Assembly (NCBI RefSeq): GCF_003590095.1 | Contig: NC_039492.1 | Span: forward strand, 6,696,001 to 6,760,000 | DNA: 64,000 bases | Direction of reading: 5' to 3' | Source: Trichoplusia ni | Taxonomy: Eukaryota > Arthropoda > Insecta > Lepidoptera > Noctuidae | Part shown: piece by piece, positions 36,601 through 48,600 of the stretch | How positions within the stretch are numbered: the first letter of the stretch is position 1 | How the letters are laid out: each line of letters opens with the position of its first letter | Program-made: the position numbers and the translations under genes | Notes under the pieces: model-generated | Told to the model about the DNA's origin: nothing | The model's database searches: none | Seen by the model: the letters and a program-made list of their open reading frames with translations, nothing else

Positions 36601-39600
36601 CCTTTATAGATGCGAATCGTAGTTGTTAATTAGACTGGCGTGCAGTTTATGCACCTACGTTAGTTCTGAGTATTCATCACATACGTATGTAGTTATCGTT
36701 AACAGACGACATATAAAACCACATGGAACAAATCACTCGGCTGTTTTTAATCGCGATTGCACACATTGTATCGATGCGTGCGGAAGAATCGGAGGTGGCG
36801 GGCTGTGCGGGCGGCGCGGGCGCTGCTGTTATACGAGCGTTGTTTGAAATGAATAGTATAAACACGGCCGCGACGCCTCGGGCTCATTTACTCACTCATC
36901 ACCGAGTCTGCGCCCCGTGCAATAGTTCGCAACGCATTTTTATGGCAGTGGGCCTACGGTTGTACTTTAGGAAAATTTTTGCACGTCGGCCAATGACCGG
37001 CCAGCCGGCCGGCGAAACTGAACGCACCGAGGCAGTCACGTGCCCGGGGTGAGGCGCGGCGGCCGACTCGTTCGCAGCCGAACCTTCTCTTATAAGATGC
37101 ACATTCGCCGCGGCATAGGTGTGGAGCGTGCTGAGCCGAGCGGCATGCCCCCGCGTAAACCAGTCTACAAATTCGCCCGCTAATCTAGTTATAGTGAATA
37201 AGACTCTCTGAGTACCATGTAGGATGTCTCACAGCAGCTTGAGTTGTCACTACGACAGCTACCTACCGTCAGATTCATCACTAGAAACAGACGCACTCAA
37301 CCGTCACTGGTAAGTTTAAATATTTACGTATCCTCACTTATCTAAATGTATTGAAAAGTGTCAAATTATAATTTACTACTTTTAATTCAAGTCAACGCGA
37401 AAAAAACGTGGTAATTTGCATTTAAACAAAAGAAATTTAAATTATGTTTAAAACTCAGGTGTAAATTAACATTATTAAATCTGTAAATGTTTCAAACTAA
37501 TGTGAAAAAGTGAAGTTAATGATAATTAACAGTATTGAGTTGTCACCTATGACCATTACATGAAAATCGCGCATATACTTCAGCTTATCAAGTTAGTCAC
37601 ACGTTACGGGCAATACAGTCCGTGGTGAGCGCTGTCGTCAACACTGATGGAACATTCAATATTCTCACCGTATTGTGTACACCCAACACCTGAATAAAGT
37701 TTCACTGAAAAACTTAACATCATGTTGATCCAAGCTGTTTACATGAAGGTGACGGCAGTGAAACTGTCTACATCAATAATTATTTTTCTTTTACACACGC
37801 TATTTAAAATCGAAGCCATGGCTAAGGTCGTCGTGGACTTATATTTCTAGTTATATGACCCACATTTACTATCAACAATCCATCGTATAAAGATTGCATG
37901 ACATCTTGGCGGACAACCACGTCATGGTAACATGACAGACTGCAGTACCGACGCGTTATATTCATATATGGACATCGGAATGGCTCCCAAGAGAGGACGG
38001 TCATCATGAGACCGCCATTATCATTAACCACACAATGGTTGTTTGGTTTCAGTTCCTATCTATTAAAAGCTGTGATATGGTGACCCATGAATGATTTTCA
38101 AAAGCCCTTTCCGTATCTACAATTCGCATTGAAATACACGAAATTATGCCTACCATTCAACATAACAAAAAATTTAAATAAATTGTTGAGGTACATTTCT
38201 TTGTAATAAAGTGACTGTTAACTAGATGCTAATTAAAACTATCATGCCATTAGTGACGGTCAATCAGTCAATGGCAATCAATCCCTTTAGGAAATAAATG
38301 TAGCTATCATGAGGAAAGGGCTACTTAATATAAACTTTAGATATGTAGAAGTAAAACAGCAAATACGATACATCAACTTGCAAATTTATTATTTACAAAT
38401 ATTTCATTAATAAAATGTTATCGGTCTACTACAATTTAAATAATTCTAGATTCGGTTATCACGTATTACATCACGTTTTATCAAGGTTTGCCATTGCTCA
38501 TTTCAAGTGTAAAGTTCTACATGATCGAGTGTTACAATTAAGTGACTAAACATTGACCCACTGCACTGCGTAACATGCCGATAAAGCCTTTACCATGAAC
38601 TCACCTTGCGCCATGGATTGATTAAACAATACGTTTACTATATAGTACTGTTTAATTTTTGTTTCACACGTCACGCTTACACGTGGCTTGAGGCGACACA
38701 TTTCATGTACTCATCGCTGAATGTTGACCACCAGTGTTGTTTGTACACCTAAATCAATTATAAATGAAACCTATATATGTATTTCAAGTTGAAGAATATC
38801 GCATTTGTTATTGAGAACCGGCGTCGCGGGACGTAACGTGTATGTAGTTGTAAGCTTCAAGGTGTGTTTCAGTATGTAACGCAACGGCCCGAGTTGTCGC
38901 AGGTTATGAATATCAATTTGTAATTGTTATAACACTTGTTTGGTTACCTTTTCCTTATTAAGATAACATTTACAACTGCATTACGTACGTATACTATATG
39001 ATGAATGCATTATTTTCTGAATTACTAAATTTAATGGGATGCTACATCTTTTTTACTTAGTTAATTCTTTTTAAAACTACCCGAGTATTTCTAAACATTT
39101 CCACTTGTACCAGGAAACTAAAACTACTTACTTATACCATACAAAACATTAAATTAAAACTCATTTTGAATTTGAGGTTACAGAACCTTTCTCAAAGACA
39201 CACGTGTTCCGCGTTTGAAAATAAAACAACGCGTCAATCGAAATCCGCAGGTAAATAAATTTGAAGCGACTGTAGCAAGACACGATATCTTCGAGCTGCT
39301 TATTTAATAAATCCACGCCAGCACTTCGCTATTTACCTAGTAGCTACATCTAAATAATGTAAACAAAAGGAGTAAATAAAATTAGGATTATGTCCGACCT
39401 TCAGTATAATACACACAATAATCGCGTTTGTAACGGTTCATAAATAATAAATAAACATCTGCGTGCACTCTGCACAAATTAGTTATTTTATTATTTTAAA
39501 ATTATAGGTATAGCCATCGCTTTCATATTTATTTATTTAATAGGCAAGAAATCTAAAATTGCTCTATACTTTCAATTTTATTAAAAACGTGGAATGTTTT

Positions 39601-42600
39601 CAAAGCCAGCTGTCGATGGCACACTACACGTGTTGAGAATAATTATGTAATAAATGGGTACTTTAGTTAATAATAATGAGTAGTTTTTGCATATTTAAAA
39701 CTGAAAAGCACGTGATCCTGCGACGAATGTTAATTAAAGCAAAAAGGTAGCGTGAAGCGATATAAAAACCTTACTAAAGTCAATTGTGTACCTATGTGGC
39801 TATGAGTAATCGCTCTATTATTACAGATTATTTGTCAAGGTGACACACTGATACACATATATGTTGTTCACAGACCCGTTACACGTGATTTAGGGAGTGG
39901 GACTGTAAAACACACAGCTCATTAATATTCAAAGAAGATACTAAATGGATTTTATATGTTAACATAAATTTAAAAGGGGAATGAGTTTATTGCTGATAAA
40001 AGATAGTGTTTATACAAAAATAAAAATATTAATTAGATGTAATTAAAATGAATGTTAAAAATCAGATTCATTAATAAAGGCATCTTATAGTGTAATTATG
40101 AAATAAGGAAATATTTCATAAGTTAACTCAGAAGGTGTCTTGTATTTTCAAGTCTCTCATACATCACCGTTTCCAAGAAAAACGTCTGGCGACAAGGATA
40201 AGCGAGTTAATATTCCTTTTTTTCTTATGCCACTGGTTTAGATACAATGGACTTAAATTTAAATTTATCCCACGCTGTCAAGCTTTTATTTTGATAATGT
40301 TAAAGCTATTAAGCCTTTTTTGACGTTCTTGTCAAACTGCACGTGAGAAAAAGAAGAAAATTATTCGTCTGTTTCTAAAGACTCTTATATAATTTATCCA
40401 AACATAAAGGGACAAATCCATATATAGTTTAACCCAAAGCTTTCATAGTTATACCAGTAATATTAGCAGGGTTTTAAAATGTACATAATAGGTTGACGAT
40501 AAATACTCGGTTTTTTCAGTTCCACACAAAAACTTATCGTGACAAGCGAATATTACTTTGAGAATCCTTATTTTATAACGGATCAGCACGGAGCAGGTTA
40601 CAAAGTAGCCAAGAGTCTTGGCGACAAGATTAAAACACTTCGCACACAGCAGTACACTGTTTTTTTACTCCAGTATTTTGGGACCATGTGTGTCAAACCG
40701 GTTATTCAAAAAAGTGTCGCTATCCATACAACAAATACTCGATTTGCATTAAAAATAAATAAATTACCATACATACAACTTTTAAGTCTGAATCATGTAT
40801 ATATCAATGTTTATTAATATCAACAGGAATGGAAGCATATCAGCAAAAGCGGAAGGGCCTTCGCGCCGCAAAAGCAACCTTCACAATGCCATGGCAGCAG
40901 ACATGGACTCCTCTTGGGGTAACTTTCCTTTGGCGTTTAATTTCCAACAATAACAACCCATCTCTCAATCCAAGTATCACTAAATCATACAAAAAAAGTC
41001 ACCTACAATCATATTTGAAATCTCCAAAATAATGATTAGGAAATAAAACCAAGGGAACGACAAGCCACTGGAACCGATGTAACCCAGATCTGTGGAATAT
41101 TTAGAGACCTTGTTACAAATGCCACGTACTTTAATGCCTTTTCTACTATAACAACAATGAAAGCAATTACAAGGTCAGTTTAGTTTACTGATAATTGGAA
41201 TACGATGTAGAAACGACAGGTGTCTTGTACTCGCCGTTGATTCCCACGTTTTGATCGATCGTCACTCTGTCTTGTGTTTGACTTCTGACACTATCGTTTA
41301 ATACGCAGATCGACAGGCACACATCGAGGGCAGATTTAAAAAGTACTCCACGACTTCCTCCGTTTACTCGAAGAAGGCTCTATCACAGCAAAGCGAATAC
41401 ATCGAAAGGTAAATAACATTTTTATCATAAAAAAATGCGAAATACGGTAAAAAGTTATGCATTCCGTTCAGATTAAATCAATTCGATTTAATTCAGAACA
41501 GTTGCATATCAATGGAACGCTGAACTTAAAACTGTTACTTTGCTAAAGTTAATACTCAAGATAAACTAGGTCGGCCCATGTAGGTCAATCCTATATGTCA
41601 GTCAATAAAGAGTGACAATAACTTACACGACTATTGGTAAACCATAAGTGAAGTGTTATCTAGATTCTAAGTTGTTCAGTGATGAGTGCATATAGGATAA
41701 ATACGGTTAGCTTCTCTTTACGTATTCTGATCAGGTACGAGCCCAAATATATGCACATACAGATAACACAAGATGTCAGGTTCAGTTATACCCACTTCAC
41801 CAAGTTCACTCTTATCCAAGCAACTGTACTACTTTATTTCTGCCTCCGTTTCTAGAATACAATCTTATTTCAAATCTTCTTTGTTTTTTTCTTTGAAGTT
41901 TGGACATTTTTTATTTTTTATTTATAAAATATGTGAGCTAAAGGTTAATAGTTTGTTAGCTTCAGTTTTGCGATTCTGGGGTTTTGCTCAAAAACGAGGA
42001 GTTTATACATTCTAAAGTGGCACAGTTGAAGGTTATTCTAAATATGAATTTAGAGGCATTATATCATAATTTTTAAATACAAATGCATAATATAAATTGT
42101 CTTTAAAACTTTTAACCAGGTTACAGTCATAAAAAAATCATAAATTTATATTGTTTTGCGTATTGCTCATTTTTGAAATTCGCCCTGTTTACGCAGATCT
42201 TGGTGGTACGCCTGTTGCCAAAAGTGTCATACGGAGGACTCCGGCATTCCCTCGTGGGAACCACCGAACTGGCAGAAGGTCTGCCCTTACCCACTATGCC
42301 CTTCATACCGGCAGTTCGCACAGAACATCGCTGTATTAATCATTGGTAAGTTATCGATTCCTTTTTATTTATACCGGCATCAAAGCGCTCTGCCTCGTGC
42401 ACCGTTTATTGACATTGTGACTTATAATTATACATATTGAGGGATTCTTTTGAAGTTTGTGTCAACATGAATATATTAAACTTGAGCCATTACAGTTTAC
42501 AATTAAACATTAACAAGTTTGTTTTTACTATTAAATATACTATTGTTTTTGATAAAAATAAGTGTGCTGAAATAAAGGAGGATACAAAATTTAACAAAAT

Positions 42601-45600
42601 TTTAAAATGTGTGGCTTAAATGAGGCCCTTCATTGTTAAATTCTTGGCAGGAGAGCATGGTTCAATTGTCATCGTTATTGAAATGCATACTCCATACGTA
42701 TCGACTATCTAAGCCTATACATACTCGTAAGTAACATGGTATTATTGTTTAGGAATCTTGGTATGGGTTACGGTATGGATCATAATGGGCGACACGGCCG
42801 CGCCCGGTGGCCAGCTGTTCTCCTTCGCCGTGCTCACCATCGTCGCGTACTTCGGAGGCTGGCTCATGCTAAAGATCACAACGCTACCCTCCCTTATAGG
42901 AATGCTTATAGTGGGAATCATTATGAAAAACATCGGTTTCGTCAACTTTGACGAAACCTATCAACATGTCGCCTCGTATATCAGGTAATTTGATTTTGTG
43001 TTGGATTTTGAATGGAATTTTAGAGAAAGGCCCAGAGAATTACACCATAAATCTGCTGCAATAATCAGCTTTTGAACTAATATAATCTATTTTAAGCATT
43101 ATAAAAAGCAGGAGGTTTCTTGATCCAATTTTAAGTTCATGTATGTTTATAAATAAAGGCCAAAATGGCATTCTTACAAAATTGTACATTACTTGCTTTC
43201 AAGCCACTGCTCAAGTCATTACAGTATTATTATTCGTTCCTTAATCGATATTATTACGTTCCAGAAAAATTGCACTGACGATCATCCTAACGCGAGCCGG
43301 TTTGGACTTGGACCCCAACGCTATGAAGAAGTACTTCTTCACCGTGATCAAGCTGGCTCTGGTACCCTGGACCTTCGAGTGTGTACTCTGTGCCATTATG
43401 GCTTACTTTTTCCTGGGACTACCCTGGGACTGGGGTATGTGCAACCTTATTTTTCATTTCAAAACATTTATACCTCCTTGACTTGAGATTTTACCGAAAT
43501 TAACGCAGATTATATCTCTTTCGAATAGAAATGACATTTCAATACATTAAAGCAAATCTGCGTTTAGACTTGAAGAAAAGACATTTATCTCAAGGAACTG
43601 TTTGTTTTGACAATATTTAGTGTCGATATCTCAAATAAAGATAAGTAACGCGCCATCTACGGTAACAGCCAGTTTGCCATAAAATTTAATTATGTCGTTA
43701 AACATTTACTAGGGGCAAGCGTAATAAAACTTGTGTTATATAAACAAGAACGGAAGCCTATTAACTATGAATAATCGTTTTAGGAAACTAACTTTCGAAT
43801 CTCAATTCAGTTTCAAGTGTATCTATTAAACAAAACAATTTTCTTCTTGCTATAAATATGAAATGAACCAAATACAAAAACCAAAAAAAGTTTTTTTTTT
43901 GTGATGAAAGTTTATCACTAACACGTTGGCTTTATGAATTCCAGCTTTCCTTCTATCGTCCATCGTCGCCGCCGTGTCTCCAGCCGTGATCGTGCCGTGC
44001 CTGTTCCGTCTCCGTGAGAAGGGTTACGGAGTGTCTAAGGGCATCCCGACTCTCGTGCTTGCTGTCTCCGGTGTGGATGATGCTGCCAGTGTCGCCATCT
44101 TTGGCATCGTCTCATCCATTATGTTCTCAAACGCTTCGCTCACCATGAATGTTATTCAAGTAAGTTTTGGGGGAAAATACTTTTTTTAGACTAACACCAC
44201 CAGATACCTTCATTTAAAATCCGATCTCCACTGACACTTCTCCCCAAAAATATAGGGTTTGAAATTAATCACGTATTCATTTAATCAGACATGTGAATTG
44301 AGTAATTGATTTTGCCGTAATTACAAAACACTGTATCCAATCAATCGTTCTGTTTCGGCAACTGAACGAGTTCAATCAAGTTTAGCAAGTTACTTAATTA
44401 AGATTTATTCAAAAATACAATTATGTTTGCGAAAATATTTTAAGCCTACATCTTATACTTTGCGCATAAATTATTTACTAGTGCAAAATACTACTCAAGT
44501 TTATTACGACTACCTGTTAAAATTAATAAGCAGGAAATACAAGTTTTATTTAGGAACCATATAAATCTGGTTTAAATATAAGCAAAACAGATTTTCAACA
44601 TTTTTCCTAGTATTCTATGCCAAATCACAAAGGTTTCACAATGGTTGAAACTACGAAAAACTGTACCGCAACATGATCCAAAATGTTATCAGCTCTTACA
44701 CGCCAATATGCTACTGGCGTGAATGATAGTTCATGAGTAGTTAAATACTTCTTCGAAGGAACTTGAAATGATTTTACAACAACTGCTATAAAAAATCCCA
44801 TGTCATGCCTTGCCCATGCCCATATCGTGCTATCTTTCATCTGTGGATATTGTTCTGATCTGCATATTTATTTATCTTCCAGGGTCCTCTGAGTATAATA
44901 GGCGGCATCGTGCTGGGCGTTGTTTGTGGATACCTAGTGAAGTTCGTGCCAGAGCGTAACGACGCGTTCCTGGTGCCTCTGCGAGTGCTGCTGCTGCTGG
45001 CTGGTGGCCTCGGCATGGTGCTTGGCTCTGAGGAGATCGGCTGGGGTGGCGCTGGTTAGTAAACATCGCTTATGAGACTCAGAACCGTCTTAAAGGAGAT
45101 CCTAAGATCGTCAGCACGTGGGCCATAGAATAGCTTCAGCACTACATTAGGTATCAAACTAGGTCAGGATTCTATTACTGGCTTATTCTGTGTCAATTTG
45201 AGAAATAAATCAAGGTGCCTCAAATTAAGTACTAAATATTGTGATGAACAGAATTTTATTTTAACCTCAAAAGTTTTCAGGCATTCGTAATTACTGGCAA
45301 CATTTTCATATCACTTTATATAAAACATTCCCCAGCATTCCGAATAAAAATTTCCCACAGTCTGAAAGCTAACAACACCAAACAACAGCAACACAGCTGC
45401 AGCCCGCCGCATATAAAACACAAGTCATTATTCCGCAGAATTTACAAACACATGTAGCTACTGACGTAAAGACGAGCACGTTGGTCTTATTAACTGAGTA
45501 ATTGTAAAAACTGTAGTCAATAACCACGGATGATTGTTTTCCGCGGTGTATAGCTTGCCTTTCACCAGAACAATGGCTTGTTATAAGTCAATGACTGTGT

Positions 45601-48600
45601 TGACAACCGATAAAAGTCAAGGAAACAATGTGAATTGGAAAAGGGTATCCATACGCATGATTTATTTTTAATTTTTAAATATTTACGTATCTCTGTCACG
45701 TGCTCCTGTAGCAGTGTCTTGTTTCATTTGCACCTTATACTATCGATGCTTATGACCTGGCTCGTTCATCAGGCTAGTCCTGGAGTCCTTCGTTGACTGG
45801 CATTTGTTTACCCAAAATGGAAATACATTTTCCGGACTTAAAAAGAGGCTATGACCCTTTAGTTCCGAAGGTTCTTCACAGGGTAGCCACTTAGGAAATG
45901 TCACTACACGCTAGCTTAAAAATCATATGACGTGTAAAGTTCTATAATTTATTCTTTTACATAGTAAACAATTTAATTGAAAGTTGAAAATCTTCTTTTA
46001 TTTCAGGACCATTGGCTGTAATCGCGTTCGCGTTCGTTGCCTGTAAGAATTGGACAGATCTCGGTTGGGAGTTGGAGGACAACCCTGTTGCTACGGCGTT
46101 TGAAATCTTCTGGATGTTCTTCGAACCCATGCTTTTCGCGGTTACTGGTGCTCAAGTTGTGGTGCGTATATGCATTTAGAAGGTCCCAAATAATATTATC
46201 TTGTTTTGCTTGCGACTAGGTTACCCATTATGTAATTTTTTAGTATTTTTTATTCAAAGGCCATATCAAAAGTAATTTCAGTCTTTGTATATTCTTGAAG
46301 CACGTATTGTGTGCTTTAATTAAAATCAAATAGAAACAGATGTTTTACATAACAATATAATTCACTTAACGTTGAAGGAAAGAAAAGTAGAAAGCGGACA
46401 AATGTCGTAACAGCAATCATTATAATTCATTATTCTGCTCTTGACTTTTTCTTACGATTACTACTTGATTTTCCTTATCATGTCGCAACTTAAAAATAAG
46501 GTTCTTTAATACAGGGATATTTTTTGGTCATATTTGGCATAATTGGTCATATTTGGCTGCCTGCTGCCCATCACTCGTGGACTAAGCTCATGCTAAAACC
46601 AAGTTACATTCAGATTGCAGACTTGGCTCCTCACCTAGTACTGGTCGGCGGTGGTATTCTCGTGGCGTGTGCGGTGTTGCGTGCGATGGTCACCAGTGCA
46701 TCGGCGGTGCGCAGCAACCTCAACATGAAGGAAAAGATCTTCGTCGGTCTCGCTTGGATGGCCAAAGCTACAGTACAGGTGAGCCAACATTCACAATAAG
46801 AAAAAAACTTTCACAGATAACGTGTTTCAAGAAGCTACTTTCCATATGTAGTCTATGAATAAATTCAGAAAGAAAGTAGCGACCATAGCTTTACAGCCCT
46901 GCTAAGGCACTGATATGTATAAGTACTCCTCAAAGTTGATGCTAAAAAATATTTATAAATAAAAGTTTACTCAAGCCCTAGCTTACATGTTGAGTAATAT
47001 CGGATTCCATTATCATATTAATTACGATTAATTCTCGACTTGGATAAAATGAGAATGTACTAATTACAAGGAAAATGTGCTATTGGTATTTGCCAGGTGC
47101 TAAACCTTGTCCTCGTTAAACCAGTGTCTATACCCTCCGGGCTACAGTGGCCTCTTGTAAAACATGATATCAATTCTACACATATGCAGTCGCTATGTGG
47201 CCAATTAAAAGGATTTTATAATAGTTAATATAGTAATCTAAAAAGTAATTAACATTTAAAGTGAACTGGCAATTGACTGTTCTGTTCAATGATAACTTGT
47301 AGACACATGTTTCTATATACAAATTGTTTCGTTTGCTCCAGGCTGCTTTAGGCCCAGTTGCTTTGGACGAAGTACGGAAGATGACCGGTGCGGAACCCGA
47401 CCCAGTATTGATGGGCTACGCTGAGACTGTCGTCACTGTGTGCATCATGTCCATTGTCATCACCGCTCCCATCGGCGCCATTGTGATCACGTTGACGGGA
47501 CCTAAACTGCTCTCCAGAACCACTAAGCCACCAGTATTGGAAGGTAACCTACTTATTGCTTATAACATTGTGGTGAACGTTTTTCTGCTATATTTATTAC
47601 TGATATTTGTTTTAAAATCTGTAGAAAGTATGGTCAAAATAACGTCTTCAATTAAAAATACATATAGAAGAACTATTAAAAAGATATTGATCAATTTAAC
47701 AATTAGTAACGATCACAAGTCGTTTTAAATGAACTAAAAAGTCGTAATAATTCTACGCCATTTATGAGGTAAAACATTTATTTATCCATTAGAATAAGTC
47801 AAAGTCACATTCAAACAAAAACAAACTTCAGCCTATTTAGACAAAAATAACAAAAAAAAACATTTTTAATGATAAGAGAATCTTTGTGGTGACACTTTTC
47901 TGGGGTCATCATACGCGGAGTTATTTGTTTGGGGATAATAAAAGTTATTTTGGGGATAGTTAGAATTTGATGAAGGATAACTTGGGTTCAGGTTGGTATT
48001 GCTTGGGTATTGTCCATTTGAACCCGGATAGTTTGGCTGCCATTGCGTAGACGCGTTGTTGCCATAGGGTGAGCTGGAGCTGGAATTCCTAGGAGCATAT
48101 GGTGAAGGATTATAAGGATTCATGTTGGTATTGGTCGGGTATTGTCCATTCGACCCTGGATAATTAGGTTGCCATTGATTGGGTCTTGAATGTGACGTCA
48201 CGTTATTAGCGTATGGTGATGTTGGATTATGAGGATATTGTCCAAAAGACGAATTTCTTGGAAAGTTCGAATTGAAGCTATTATTTGATGACGGATAGTT
48301 TGATCCTGGATAATTTGGTTGCCACTGGTTCGGCCTAGATGGCAATGTTGTATTATATGGGCTATGCGGATATTGACCCTGATAGGGTAGCGATGGTCCT
48401 ACACCTGGATACGGATTGGGGTAACCAGAATGTGTAGCATTTGGGGGTCTATGGCTGCCAGTATTGTGTAGATAGTTAAAAGTCTGATTGTAGAATGGAT
48501 ATTTCCCATTCGACGAACTGTTGGGGTAATGGGTGTTTGACCTGTTATAATTATTGTGTGGATAGCTTGAATTCACCGTTCCAAATTGATTAGTGAATGG

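Noticed and set aside
40520..40817. Open frame after a TTTTTTCAG acceptor (contains SEYYFENPYFITDQHG)
   Set aside because: It could enter in the right phase after exon 1a or 1b but has no good donor in phase 2 to join 40827. It ends in AT-rich low-quality sequence and is probably intronic.
47544..47728. C-terminal extension of antiporter exon 11 to a stop at 47728
   Set aside because: It crosses a consensus donor (GAAG|GTAAC), and the acidic last exon at 49422 fits in phase. This is intron read-through.
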